64,000 bases of DNA from Flavobacterium sufflavum (GCF_004016525.1 NZ_SACJ01000006.1:1-64000); one strand, 5' to 3'. Shown: positions 16,242 to 25,714, counted from the stretch's first letter. Notes: generated by a model not told the origin, from the letters alone. Numbers and translations: made by a program.

Positions 16242-17174
16242 ATGATAAATTATAAAAATCTTACTCCTCAAAATATTAAACAAAAGCTTCAGGTCAAGAA
16301 GCCTTGGGATGATGTCATCATTTTTGTTTTTAATCTTTTGATTAGCATCCCCACATTTATCATTGCACACCAAAACTTAATTGAGTTAAATTGGATATTA
16401 AATCTGGATAGAATTATATTATTCATTAGTATTTTAACACTGACCCAGTTAATTTTAAGACTACTCAGAACCATTATTATAATCTGCCTTATCGTTTATA
16501 TTTTGATACTATTTTACGGAACAGTATCAGGAAATTATGGTTTCGAAAGCGTTTATGAGGATTATGATTCGATGATTTATACTATGTCCGACAATCCTAA
16601 TCCACAGGACATTATCATTTCTAAATTATTGCCTTTTCCTAATAAATCGCAAATTCTTAATGCCATTGAATATCAAAATCCTAAGGTTCGGAATTTTGCA
16701 GTTATGGCAATCAATAAAAATTTCAAAAATATTAAAGGATATAATGATTACCGAACGATAATTCAGTGTTTTGCTGTTTTTAAAGAAATAAACAGCCGCT
16801 GGAATTATGTAAGTGATCCTAAAGATGGTGATTACATTGCTACCGCCAGCGAATCTTTAGCCTATTTATCAGGAGACTGTGATGATCATTCTATTTTAAT
16901 GGCTGCCTGTGTTCGTGCTATTGGAGGAACTCCACGATTAATTCATACCAAAGGGCACATTTATCCTGAAATTCTAATTGGAAGCATGAATGACCTTGAG
17001 GCAGTCAATTTTTTGATAAAAAACAAACTCTTTGCAAAGGAAAGCTACGGAAAACAATTGCATTACCATATTGATGAGCGCAACCAGATTTGGCTTAACC
17101 TGGATTACACGGCCAAATATCCGGGAGGACCATTTATGTCAGAAGAAATTCTGGGTGCTTTGACTTTGAATTAA
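16242..17174 (+). CDS. Membrane-anchored transglutaminase-like cysteine protease
   Basis: The N-terminal part (about residues 20-95) carries two to three hydrophobic segments, for example IIFVFNLLISIPTFIIAH and IIIICLIVYILILFYGTV, that anchor it in the inner membrane. The rest shows the papain-like transglutaminase core: catalytic Cys in LSGDCDDHSILMAACVRAIGG, His in LIHTKGHIYPEI and Asp in IWLNLDYTAKYPGG. Such proteins cleave or cross-link peptides, and no substrate can be assigned. It follows the binding-fold gene closely and ends before a strong hairpin, so it closes the operon that starts near 13.5-14.5 kb. Confidence 0.85.
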   Translation: MINYKNLTPQNIKQKLQVKKPWDDVIIFVFNLLISIPTFIIAHQNLIELNWILNLDRIILFISILTLTQLILRLLRTIIIICLIVYILILFYGTVSGNYGFESVYEDYDSMIYTMSDNPNPQDIIISKLLPFPNKSQILNAIEYQNPKVRNFAVMAINKNFKNIKGYNDYRTIIQCFAVFKEINSRWNYVSDPKDGDYIATASESLAYLSGDCDDHSILMAACVRAIGGTPRLIHTKGHIYPEILIGSMNDLEAVNFLIKNKLFAKESYGKQLHYHIDERNQIWLNLDYTAKYPGGPFMSEEILGALTLN

Positions 17175-17193
17175 AAATAGAAAAAAACTACTG

Positions 17194-17225
17194 TTTTTCT
17201 TTTTTGATCAAGCAAAAAAGAAAAA
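17194..17225. repeat. 13-bp perfect inverted repeat (T-rich/A-rich hairpin)
   Basis: TTTTTCTTTTTTG (17194-17206) and CAAAAAAGAAAAA (17213-17225) are perfect complements around a 6-base loop. It lies directly before a terminator and could add to transcript release or be an AT-rich repeat relic. Confidence 0.65.
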
Positions 17226-17230
17226 ATATA

Positions 17231-17278
17231 CCTCAAATCAATACTTACGCCGTATTATTTGAGGTTTATTTTTTTGAA
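17231..17278 (+). terminator. Terminator of the transglutaminase operon
   Basis: CCTCAAAT and ATTTGAGG form the outer stem, with AATAC and GTATT as an inner stem. A T-rich run with seven consecutive T follows. Confidence 0.75.
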
Positions 17279-17332
17279 AAGGAATGTTGAAAAATATAAT
17301 TTATAAATTAAATTTACTTCAAATTTATTTTC

Positions 17333-18196
17333 ATGATTTCATACAACCCAAAAGACTGGATTACTTTCATCTTCCGTTTTCACAAAGCCGATACTTTTAG
17401 ACAATTGTTTCCTTTAATAGTATTAATCGGGTTTTACTCTGCTGCAATAGCTTATCTCGAACTCGAATATTTGGATTTACCGGATGATAGCCATGTTAAA
17501 AACATTTCTATAATGCACGGAATGTTGGGATTTGTAATTTCTCTATTATTGGTTTTCAGAACCAATACGGCATACGATCGCTGGTGGGAAGGACGAAAAT
17601 CATGGGGAGCTTTAGTTAACAACAGCCGTAATTTAGCATTGAAACTCCATGCAATTCTGGAAGATGAAAAAGACAGAGCTTTTTTTAGAAAAATTATTCC
17701 GGTTTATGCGTCCATTTTAAACAAACACCTAAAAGACGAAGAAACTGGAAAACAATTATCTGAGGAAATTACTTTTCCGGTAGATCATCATACACACCGC
17801 CCGAATCAGGTAGCTAAAATGCTATTCATGAAAATTAATGAATTGTATAAAAACAAAAAAATTACAGGTGACCAATTGATAATTTTGAATAGCGAAATTC
17901 AATCTTTTACTGATATTTGCGGTGCTTGTGAGCGCATTAAAAACACACCTATCCCCTATTCTTACAGCGTATTCCTGAAAAAATTTATCTTTTTCTATGT
18001 TATGACTTTACCTTTTGGCTATGTCTTTAATCTGGGCTATTTTGTAGTTCCTGTAGTGGTTTTTATCTTTTATGTATTGGCGAGTTTGGAATTAATTGCC
18101 GAAGAAATCGAAGAACCTTTTGGTCATGACGATAATGATTTACCTACCGCTAAAATTGCAGCAAACATTAAAAAGCATGTGGAAGAAATAATTTGA
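17333..18196 (+). CDS. Bestrophin-family ion channel protein
   Basis: An inner-membrane protein of the bestrophin/UPF0187 family, homologous to pentameric anion channels in animals and cation-selective channels in bacteria. Four hydrophobic stretches are visible, near residues 25-45 (QLFPLIVLIGFYSAAIAYL), 65-85, 220-240 and 240-260. The hallmark segment FRTNTAYDRWWEGRKSWGALVNNSRNLA lies between the second and third. The length of 287 residues matches bacterial members. It ends with TGA, which shows that TGA is used as a stop here. It appears monocistronic, between the operon terminator before it and a repeat-filled gap after it. Confidence 0.92.
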   Translation: MISYNPKDWITFIFRFHKADTFRQLFPLIVLIGFYSAAIAYLELEYLDLPDDSHVKNISIMHGMLGFVISLLLVFRTNTAYDRWWEGRKSWGALVNNSRNLALKLHAILEDEKDRAFFRKIIPVYASILNKHLKDEETGKQLSEEITFPVDHHTHRPNQVAKMLFMKINELYKNKKITGDQLIILNSEIQSFTDICGACERIKNTPIPYSYSVFLKKFIFFYVMTLPFGYVFNLGYFVVPVVVFIFYVLASLELIAEEIEEPFGHDDNDLPTAKIAANIKKHVEEII

Positions 18197-18208
18197 TATT
18201 TATCCTGT

Positions 18209-18225
18209 AAGGTTTTGAAAACCTT
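18209..18225. repeat. 17-base perfect palindrome
   Basis: AAGGTTTTGAAAACCTT reads the same on both strands around a central G. It lies 12 bases after the bestrophin stop. It may be a terminator without a T-run or, more likely, a copy of a small dispersed palindromic repeat. Confidence 0.7.
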
Positions 18226-18261
18226 GCAGAAGAATCATCTTAAAAACAACAAAACCTCTCT

Positions 18262-18410
18262 CCTAGTCCTGACAGCAGTGAAAAGCCTTTAGGGGAAGAA
18301 AGCTACTTTTTCCTGATGATGCAGAGCGACCAACGGAAGCTCCTGCAGCTTCTTAGAAAAAGAGCTTGAAGCCCTAAAGCTTGTAACGAATGGCAGGAAG
18401 ATACTTCCCT
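18262..18410 (+). repeat. Dispersed hairpin element, copy A
   Basis: This non-coding block starts CCTAGTCCTGACAGCAGTGA and ends with AATGGCAGGAAGATACTTCC followed by an A-run. The core is variable and folds into a hairpin, with AGCT-CTTTTT against AAAAAG-GCT and an inner GAAGCTCCTGCAGCTTC palindrome. Similar ends in the opposite orientation recur at 37832-37950 with a different core. Neither copy has a sustained reading frame. It fills most of the 330-base gap between the bestrophin gene and pheT. Confidence 0.6.
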
Positions 18411-18474
18411 AAAAAAACAAACGTCATACTCCTAAAAATCATTTGGAATATTCGCAAAAAGTGAGTTTAATAAC

Positions 18475-18505
18475 TTTGAAGCTCGGTTGACAATGTTTAT
18501 ATTTG
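18475..18505 (+). promoter_or_regulatory. Promoter of pheT
   Basis: TTTG at 18475-18478, a 19-base spacer and TATATTTG at 18498-18505 are an exact match to the Bacteroidetes promoter consensus, 21 bases before the pheT start codon. Confidence 0.85.
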
Positions 18506-18526
18506 CAACCTTATTAAAATTTACAA

Positions 18527-20947
18527 ATGAAAATATCATACAACTGGTTAAAACAATTCATTAAAACCGACTGGAGTTCAGAACAAACCGCAGCATTACT
18601 GACTGATTTAGGTCTTGAGGTAGAAGTTGTTGAAAAATATCAATCTGTAAAAGGAGGATTAGAAGGTATTGTAGTAGGTCATGTACTTACTTGCGTGCCA
18701 CATCCTGATGCCGACAGACTAAAAGTAACCACCGTTGATTTAGGAAATGGAACACCAATACAGGTTGTATGTGGGGCTTCAAATGTAGCAGCGGGACAAA
18801 AAGTACCTGTAGCCACTATTGGCACTGTATTATACGACAAAGAAGGAGACTCTTTTACGATTAAAAAAGGAAAAATTCGCGGACAGGAAAGCCACGGAAT
18901 GATTTGTGCCGAAGACGAATTAGGTCTTGGAACTGGTCATGACGGAATTATGGTTTTGGATGATACCTTGATTCCGGGAACTCCGGCAGCTAAAGTTTTC
19001 AAAATAGAAAATGACGAAGTATTCGAAATAGGCCTAACGCCAAATCGCGCCGATGCCATGAGCCATTTAGGTACAGCCAGAGATTTGAGAGCCGGATTAT
19101 TACAAAACGGGGTTAGTGTCGAATTGATTACGCCATCGATAAGTAATTTTAGAGTAGACATGCGTACTTTAAAAATTGATGTTAAGGTTGATGCACCGCT
19201 TTTAGCACCTCGTTATTGCGGGGTTACAATTTCAGGAATTACCGTAAAACCTTCACCTGCCTGGTTACAAGATCGTTTAAAAGCCATTGGAATCAATCCA
19301 AAAAACAATATTGTCGATGTAACAAATTATGTTTTACATGATTTAGGACAACCACTACACGCTTTTGATGCTGCAAAAATCAACGGAAAAATTCATGTAA
19401 AAACGGTTGAAGCAGGAACAAAATTCACCACTTTAGATGATGTTGAAAGAACCTTACATGAAGAAGACTTGATGATTTGTGACGAAAAAGGTCCAATGTG
19501 TATTGCGGGGGTTTTTGGTGGTCAAAAATCGGGAGTGACTGATAACACTACTTCTATCTTTTTGGAAAGTGCTTATTTTAATCCTGTAAGCGTTAGAAAA
19601 ACAGCCAAAAGACATCAATTAAATACCGATGCTTCTTTTAGATTTGAAAGAGGAATCGATCCTAGCATTACAGCTTATGCCTTAAAACGCGCGGCTTTAT
19701 TAATCCAGGAAGTTGCCGGTGGAAACATCACTTCTGATCTTATCGATATCTACACTAAAAAAGTGGAAGATTTCTCAGTGTTTGTAAATTTTGATAAAGT
19801 CAATAAAATTATTGGACAACAAATCCCAAGAGACATTATCAAAAAAATATTAGCATCATTAGATATTAAGGTAAATAGTGTTTCGGATGCCGGTTTAGGT
19901 TTGACTATTCCTGCTTACCGCGTTGATGTTCAAAGAGAAATTGATGTTATCGAAGAAATCCTGAGAGTTTACGGTTACAATAAAATTGATTTTTCGAATA
20001 AAGTAAACGCTACGATTTTTAACGCGCCAAGAAACGAAGATTATAAGTTGCAAAATATTGTTGGAAATCAATTGAATTCACAAGGATTCCACGAAATAAT
20101 GGCCAATTCATTGACTACGGCTTCTTATGTTCAGCTTTCAGAAATGCTAAAAGAAGAACACAATGTAACGATGTTAAATCCATTGAGTAATGATTTGGCA
20201 ACTATGCGCCAATCTTTATTGTTCTCCGGATTAGAAGCCATTGCTTACAACATTAACCGTAAAAATGCCGATTTAAGATTGTTTGAATTTGGAAAATCAT
20301 ATCATAAATTCCTTTCCGGCTATGAAGAACACAAACACCTTACTTTATTTTTAACCGGAAACAGAAACCAGGAAAACTGGACTAATCCACAAAAACCTTC
20401 TGATTTCTTTTTATTCAAAGGTTATGTAGAAGGAATTTTTTCGAGACTGGGAATTCAAAAAACACAAAACACTCCTGTAAAATCGGATGTTTTCTCTGAA
20501 GGAATTGCCATTGGAACAACTCAAAATGCGTTGGTAGAATTTGGTGTAGTTAAAAAATCAATACTAAAACACTTCGGAATCAAACAAGAAGTTTTTTATG
20601 CTGATTTTAATTGGGAAGCTATTTTAAAAACCATTCCTAACAAAATTAAATATACTGAAATCACTAAATATCCTGAGGTAAGAAGAGATTTAGCTTTACT
20701 GATTGATCAAAATGTAAACTACGACAGTATTTACGCAATTGCCAGACAAACAGAAAAAAGCCTATTGAAAGACATCAACCTTTTTGATGTTTACGAAGGT
20801 AAAAATCTGCCTGAGGGTAAAAAATCTTATGCTTTAAGTTTCATTCTTCAAGATGATTCAAAAACGCTTACCGATGCTCAAATTGACAAAATCATGGGCA
20901 AATTGCAGAAGAATTTTGAAACAGAACTTGGAGCAAGTTTGAGATAA
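18527..20947 (+). CDS. pheT: Phenylalanyl-tRNA synthetase beta subunit
   Basis: The beta chain of the alpha2-beta2 enzyme that charges tRNA-Phe. Domains run in the usual order: an N-terminal helical part, the EMAP/tRNA-binding OB fold (about residues 40-150, GIVVGHVLTCVPHPDADRLKV), the B3/B4 editing domain (about 210-390), B5 (about 405-475), the catalytic-like core, and the C-terminal FDX-ACB anticodon-binding domain (about 715-806, KYTEITKYPEVRRDLALLID). The length of 806 residues is normal. pheS is not adjacent, which is common in this phylum, where the two genes are often apart. Transcription starts from the perfect promoter upstream and ends at a hairpin just after the stop. Confidence 0.97.
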   Translation: MKISYNWLKQFIKTDWSSEQTAALLTDLGLEVEVVEKYQSVKGGLEGIVVGHVLTCVPHPDADRLKVTTVDLGNGTPIQVVCGASNVAAGQKVPVATIGTVLYDKEGDSFTIKKGKIRGQESHGMICAEDELGLGTGHDGIMVLDDTLIPGTPAAKVFKIENDEVFEIGLTPNRADAMSHLGTARDLRAGLLQNGVSVELITPSISNFRVDMRTLKIDVKVDAPLLAPRYCGVTISGITVKPSPAWLQDRLKAIGINPKNNIVDVTNYVLHDLGQPLHAFDAAKINGKIHVKTVEAGTKFTTLDDVERTLHEEDLMICDEKGPMCIAGVFGGQKSGVTDNTTSIFLESAYFNPVSVRKTAKRHQLNTDASFRFERGIDPSITAYALKRAALLIQEVAGGNITSDLIDIYTKKVEDFSVFVNFDKVNKIIGQQIPRDIIKKILASLDIKVNSVSDAGLGLTIPAYRVDVQREIDVIEEILRVYGYNKIDFSNKVNATIFNAPRNEDYKLQNIVGNQLNSQGFHEIMANSLTTASYVQLSEMLKEEHNVTMLNPLSNDLATMRQSLLFSGLEAIAYNINRKNADLRLFEFGKSYHKFLSGYEEHKHLTLFLTGNRNQENWTNPQKPSDFFLFKGYVEGIFSRLGIQKTQNTPVKSDVFSEGIAIGTTQNALVEFGVVKKSILKHFGIKQEVFYADFNWEAILKTIPNKIKYTEITKYPEVRRDLALLIDQNVNYDSIYAIARQTEKSLLKDINLFDVYEGKNLPEGKKSYALSFILQDDSKTLTDAQIDKIMGKLQKNFETELGASLR

Positions 20948-20970
20948 AATTAAAAGAATACCATTTATAG

Positions 20971-21003
20971 AAAAACCCATTCGCCGCGGCTAATGGGTTT
21001 TTC
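20971..21003 (+). terminator. Terminator of pheT
   Basis: AAAAACCCATT and AATGGGTTTTT pair in an 11-bp stem around a GC-rich loop, 23 bases after the pheT stop. The A-run on its left side means it might also serve the minus-strand fasciclin gene ending at 21034. Confidence 0.85.
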
Positions 21004-21033
21004 ATTTTAAACTAATCTATAAATAACAAACAA

Positions 21034-21588
21034 CTATGATTTTGGTAACAAAACGGTATTAACTTCATGGATTACTCCATTAGACTGGTTTACATCAGCA
21101 ATGGTAACTTGAGACATTGAACCATTCTCATCAGTGATGTATAATTTATTTCCTTTCATCCAAGCCGTCAGAGTACCACCACTTACCGTTTTCAATGTAG
21201 CTTTCCCTTTACCAGCTTTAATAGCTTTTGCAATGTCAGACGCATTCATTTTTCCTGCAACCACATGATAGGTTAAAATGGTTTGCAAGGTTTTTAAATT
21301 CTCTGGTTTTAATAACGTTTCAACCGTACCTTTTGGTAATTTATCAAAAGCCGCATTGGTAGGAGCAAAAACGGTAAACGGTCCTTTACCCTGCAATGTT
21401 TCTACTAATCCTGCTGCTTTCACCGCTGCTACCAGTGTGGTATGATCTTTAGAATTAACTGCATTTTCGATAATGTTTTTACTAGGATACATGGGTGCTC
21501 CACCCACCATTACTGTTTTTTGAGCAAAAGAAGTCGCTCCAAATACTAGGGCAAAAAAGGCTACTGATACTAATTTTGTAGTTTTCAT
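21034..21588 (-). CDS. Secreted fasciclin (FAS1) domain protein
   Basis: An exported single-domain FAS1 protein. I start it at MKTTKLVSVAFFALVFGATS, which gives a clean signal peptide ending SFAQ, rather than ten codons upstream. The FAS1 domain covers about residues 45-180, with the H1 motif GPFTVFAPTNAAFDKLP and H2 region LTYHVVAGKMNASDI, then SNGVIHEVNTVLLPKS. Bacterial FAS1 proteins are surface or periplasmic and often adhesion-related or stress-linked. It appears to be a single gene, convergent with pheT, with no partner in the surroundings. Confidence 0.92.
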   Translation of the reverse strand: MKTTKLVSVAFFALVFGATSFAQKTVMVGGAPMYPSKNIIENAVNSKDHTTLVAAVKAAGLVETLQGKGPFTVFAPTNAAFDKLPKGTVETLLKPENLKTLQTILTYHVVAGKMNASDIAKAIKAGKGKATLKTVSGGTLTAWMKGNKLYITDENGSMSQVTIADVNQSNGVIHEVNTVLLPKS

Positions 21589-21722
21589 AAATGTATTTTT
21601 TAAGTTATATAAAATCATTTACGACAATGGATTCGCTTTGGTTTTAAAAATTTTACAAATAAATCAGAACAATCAGATTAAGTGCTGAAAATCAACACTT
21701 TGAAACTGTATATTTTAAGTTT

Positions 21723-21757
21723 AAAAAAACAGCTGCAAAAATGTTTTTCCGCTGTTT
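21723..21757 (-). terminator. Terminator of the efflux operon
   Basis: On the minus strand AAACAGC pairs with GCTGTTT, with an inner AAAAA/TTTTT pairing, followed by a run of seven T. It lies about 70 bases beyond the stop of the dehydrogenase gene that ends the operon. Confidence 0.7.
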
Positions 21758-21828
21758 AACAATCTTAATCCATTTTATACTTAACCATCAAAAAAATAAT
21801 CCACACTTGGGGTCTTCTATTCTCCATT

Positions 21829-22632
21829 TTATTTTGCTTTATTTATTCCTTTTAAAACAACACTCTCAAAAGCATTATATGCAAAACGTTGTAAAGCGAG
21901 AATCATTGCTGTTCCTTTACCCACTGGATAACTGAATTTAGGATTCTTTGAATTAATAACATTAATTATAGTATTAGCAACGATAGTTGGCTCTGGAGCA
22001 TTTTTGAGTTCATTATTATAGTAAGAGTGAATCTTTTGTCTAAACGTATCATAGTCTTTAATATTACCGTGTGTAGCAACTGCATTATTAACAAAATTAG
22101 TTTTGTGAAACGTTGGTTCAATCATACTGATTTTTATATTAAATTGAGTTAATTCAAATCTTAATGATTTGAAATATCCCTCTAAAGCGTGTTTAGAAGC
22201 TGAATAGTAACTTAAATTAGGATGTCCAATTAACCCTAAAAAAGAACCAACAGTAATAATTTTACCCTGTTTTAAATTTCTCATATTTGGTAGCAGTGCA
22301 TTAGTAAGTTTTATTGTTCCCCAAAAATTAGTTTCAAATTGCTGTAATCCTATTTTTGTAGGTGTTTCTTCTGCAAGTCCTGTAACAAAAAAACCTGCGT
22401 TATTTACTAAAACATCCAGTTTTTCTATTTGAGTAAAAAGTTCTTTCGTAAAAGTATTGATCGAATCATCATCAGAAATATCCAGACGCAATAGTCTAAA
22501 AGGAACTTTATCCTTGTATTTTTCTGGCTCACGGCTTGTACCTATTACATTAAATCCTAACTTAAAAAGTTTAGAGGCCAGTTGAAGTCCAAAACCTGTT
22601 GAAGCTCCTGTTATTAAAATGTTTTTTTTCAT
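21829..22632 (-). CDS. Short-chain dehydrogenase/reductase
   Basis: A classical SDR of 267 residues. The NAD(P)-binding glycine motif is ITGASTGFG (residues 7-15), followed by GTSREPEK with the arginine suggesting NADP preference. NNAGFF is the structural motif and YYSASKHALEG the catalytic Tyr-x-x-x-Lys pair, with the catalytic serine in VGSFLG. The substrate is unknown. It starts 28 bases after the RND gene, in the same direction and before a shared terminator. It is therefore probably the last gene of the TetR-controlled efflux operon and may modify the same compound that the pump exports. Confidence 0.9.
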   Translation of the reverse strand: MKKNILITGASTGFGLQLASKLFKLGFNVIGTSREPEKYKDKVPFRLLRLDISDDDSINTFTKELFTQIEKLDVLVNNAGFFVTGLAEETPTKIGLQQFETNFWGTIKLTNALLPNMRNLKQGKIITVGSFLGLIGHPNLSYYSASKHALEGYFKSLRFELTQFNIKISMIEPTFHKTNFVNNAVATHGNIKDYDTFRQKIHSYYNNELKNAPEPTIVANTIINVINSKNPKFSYPVGKGTAMILALQRFAYNAFESVVLKGINKAK

Positions 22633-22660
22633 CTTGAATTTTATTAAATTGTTTTATAAT

Positions 22661-25600
22661 TTATTTATCAATTTCGATAGTTGGTGGAATCAATTTATAC
22701 ATTACCGGTGTTACAATTCTTGCCAGAATTGTTGAACTTATCAGTCCACCAATCAATACAATCGCTAACGGAGATATTTGAGGGTTGGGATTTACTGCTA
22801 GTGGAATCAAACCACAAATTGCGGTGACTGATGTTAAAACTACCGGAAGAAAACGAGTTTCACCTGCAATTGCAATTGCTTCATCAATTGACTTTCCTTC
22901 TTGTCTTAATTGATTTGTAAAATCGACCAGAAGAAGAGAATTTTTGACTTGGATTCCAGACAAACCTATGAAGCCAATAATAGATACTAATGACATTGGA
23001 TTTCCTGATGCTATCAAAAATATTACACCTCCAAGAACTCCAAGTGGAATGATAGATAGTACGATGATAATTCCTTTAAATGTTTTGAATTGTAGCAATA
23101 AAACAGCTATGAATAAAAACGTACTTAATATAATTACAGCAAGAAAATTACCTCCTAATGCATCACCTTCCGATTCTTTTTCTCCAGACAGTTTGTAATA
23201 ATACCCTTTTGGCATTTTAAGCTTATCCAATTTAGGTATGATATTTACCAACAGGTCATTTGCTAAATAACCCTCTTTTGTCATGGCGCTAACTTTTGAA
23301 AAGCGTGATTTGTTAAAGTGGTTTATTGCTGTTGGAGCTGTTTCAAAAGATACTGTTGCAATTTGATTTAGTGCAATTGGTGTTCCTTGAACATTATTTA
23401 CATACAAATTTTTAAGTGCATCAAGATTAGAAAACTTTTCTCTTGGCAAAGTAATGGTCACGTTTCTTGCATCACCACGGTCATCTATATAATCTCCAAC
23501 TGTTAAACCAGCAACGGCAAGACGAATTACTTTGTCAATTTCGCTTGTTAGTACACCCAATGTTCTTGCCTTTTCTTTATTAATTTTTACTTTAACATCT
23601 GTTTTATAAGTATTTAACTCGTTGTTGATGTAAACTGTTCCTTCCTCATTTCGTAAAATAGTTTCTACTTGCGAAGACAACTTGCGTAAAATCTCTTGAT
23701 CTTCGCCAAATAATCGCACTACAATATTAGCTTCCAAAGGTGTTCCTTGCTCAAAATCTTTTACTTCTACTTTAGCATAAGGCATCGTTTTAAATTTTTC
23801 GCGCAATTCTTGTATAAGAATAGTTTTGTCTGAAGGTTTTGCTTCATCCTCCAATTGCACGAAAATTTGAGAAAAATCAGATTTTCTGTCCTGAGGGTGT
23901 ACGTTGTAGTAAATTTGAGGATTTCCGTGTCCAACGTTTGAAGTGAAATACACAATTTCTTTATGGTTTTTCAACTCAGCTTCCACAATTTTAGTTACCC
24001 TGTCACTTTCCGAAATATTGGCTTGAAGTGGCATTTTTATGTTGATAAGAAACATTGGCTTTTCCGAAGTTGGGAATAACTTAAATCCTGCTACAGAAAA
24101 CAGTCCAAAAGCGATTACACTTAAAAATATTGAAATGACAATCGTAGTTTTTGGAAACTTCAATGCTTTAGGCATAATGTTTTTGTATGCATTCGTAAGG
24201 AATTTTTGTAAATACTGAAGAAATATGTTTCCACCTTCATGTTCATGTGTTTTTAAGAATCGACTTCCTAAAAACGGAACCAATGTCAAGGCAACAAGCA
24301 TAGAAGCCAGTACACTCGTGATTACCGCCATAGGTAAACTTCTGATGAATTCACCTGCCATGTCAGGAAGAAAAGCTAGTGGTATAAAAGCTATAACTAA
24401 AGTTGCTGTAGTACCTATAACAGCAACACCAATTTGTTTTGTGCCTTTTAAAACGGCATCCATTTTAGAATGTCCTTCACGAAGCCAACGTTCTATATTT
24501 TCTACAACAACAATGCTATCATCAACCAGCAATCCTAATGCAACGACCAACCCCACAATACTTAATTGATTTAATGAATATCCCAAGGCATTCATTGCAA
24601 TTAATCCCAAAGCCAATGATAACGGTATAGAAATCATTACAATACCAGATGCTCTTAATCCTAATGGCACTAATGTAATGACAACCAATAGTATAGCAAG
24701 TCCGAAATCAAACCCTAAATGCCCCAAACGTTTTGATACCATATCGGCTTGGTCAAAGTTTTTTACAAGCTTAATGTTCTGAAGTAAATCTTTAGAAAAT
24801 GCATCAACTATTGGTAAATATTCTTTTTGAACATCACTAATGTTTACATTATCCTTCATTCCAGCGGTAACCAAAACGCATCGGTGCCCATTGATTCTTG
24901 TTATATGATATGCAACTTCAGATTTGTAACTTACTTCGGCTACATCTTTCATATAGATGATTTTCCCATTAGCATTGTAAACAACTGTATTGGCAACATC
25001 ATCAGCATTTTTGAATTTTCCACTTGTTTTTACATTGAATACTTTCGTATCCATATCAATACTTCCACCAGGAATATCGGCAGCTTCACTTTGTAAACTA
25101 CCCATTACTACATTTAATGGAATTCTCAATTGTGCCAATTTTTCTAAATTCAAATCCACTCGTATTTCCTGCTCTGGAATACCGCTGTATTTTACATCTT
25201 TAAGATTTGTTATTTTTTCAATTTTTGCTTTTAGTTTATCCGCTTCATCACGTAATTTCTTGTCAGATGCATTTTCGGAAACCAAAGCTACCTGAAGAAT
25301 TTTTACATCTGAAGACGAAATTTTCTCCGTTTTGATTTGATAAATATCTTTAGGTAATTCACTGCTTTTAAGAGCGTTCATTTCGGTAGAGATTTCCTGA
25401 TATTTATTATCAACATCAACTCCGTATTTGAATTTTACCTGAAAAGCGGCAACACCATCTTCTACTGTTGTTAGTATTTTTTCGATGTTTTCTAAGCCGT
25501 AAATCTTATTTTCAATAGGTTTTACAACTTGTTCTTCCATATCTTTTGGACTTGTACCAGGATAAATAACTGTAATTAAATATTGTGGTGGATGCGTTGA

Positions 25601-25714
25601 TGGATCTTCTGCACGTGGCATCGTGAATAATGTAAGAACACCTACTACAGCGACTAACAGCGCTAGAATCAGTGTAAACTGATAATTCTTAACTGAAAAG
25701 TTTGTTATCTTCAT
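22661..25714 (-). CDS. RND-family multidrug efflux pump, inner-membrane permease
   Basis: A 1017-residue proton-driven resistance-nodulation-division transporter. It has the duplicated layout of 12 membrane segments with two large periplasmic loops: a first segment (ILALLVAVVGVLTLFTMP) at about residue 15, the group near 335-480, and the last group near 850-1010. The proton-relay aspartate pair is in VALGLLVDDSIVVVENIERWLREG. Absence of the charged methionine clusters of heavy-metal pumps and the HAE1-like sequence point to organic compounds or drugs. The adaptor gene ends 7 bases upstream. It forms a tripartite system with the adaptor and TolC proteins encoded before it. Confidence 0.94.
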   Translation of the reverse strand: MKITNFSVKNYQFTLILALLVAVVGVLTLFTMPRAEDPSTHPPQYLITVIYPGTSPKDMEEQVVKPIENKIYGLENIEKILTTVEDGVAAFQVKFKYGVDVDNKYQEISTEMNALKSSELPKDIYQIKTEKISSSDVKILQVALVSENASDKKLRDEADKLKAKIEKITNLKDVKYSGIPEQEIRVDLNLEKLAQLRIPLNVVMGSLQSEAADIPGGSIDMDTKVFNVKTSGKFKNADDVANTVVYNANGKIIYMKDVAEVSYKSEVAYHITRINGHRCVLVTAGMKDNVNISDVQKEYLPIVDAFSKDLLQNIKLVKNFDQADMVSKRLGHLGFDFGLAILLVVITLVPLGLRASGIVMISIPLSLALGLIAMNALGYSLNQLSIVGLVVALGLLVDDSIVVVENIERWLREGHSKMDAVLKGTKQIGVAVIGTTATLVIAFIPLAFLPDMAGEFIRSLPMAVITSVLASMLVALTLVPFLGSRFLKTHEHEGGNIFLQYLQKFLTNAYKNIMPKALKFPKTTIVISIFLSVIAFGLFSVAGFKLFPTSEKPMFLINIKMPLQANISESDRVTKIVEAELKNHKEIVYFTSNVGHGNPQIYYNVHPQDRKSDFSQIFVQLEDEAKPSDKTILIQELREKFKTMPYAKVEVKDFEQGTPLEANIVVRLFGEDQEILRKLSSQVETILRNEEGTVYINNELNTYKTDVKVKINKEKARTLGVLTSEIDKVIRLAVAGLTVGDYIDDRGDARNVTITLPREKFSNLDALKNLYVNNVQGTPIALNQIATVSFETAPTAINHFNKSRFSKVSAMTKEGYLANDLLVNIIPKLDKLKMPKGYYYKLSGEKESEGDALGGNFLAVIILSTFLFIAVLLLQFKTFKGIIIVLSIIPLGVLGGVIFLIASGNPMSLVSIIGFIGLSGIQVKNSLLLVDFTNQLRQEGKSIDEAIAIAGETRFLPVVLTSVTAICGLIPLAVNPNPQISPLAIVLIGGLISSTILARIVTPVMYKLIPPTIEIDK

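Noticed and set aside
24225..24569. Plus-strand frames opposite the RND pump and other long enzymes (such as 24225-24569, 22944-23198, 52159-52485)
   Set aside because: They overlap well-supported genes in antisense and have no recognisable domains or start context.
22661..25714. Heavy-metal (CusA/CzcA) annotation of the RND pump
   Set aside because: Metal-binding methionine clusters and CusF/CusR neighbours are absent; TetR control and the dehydrogenase suggest an organic substrate.
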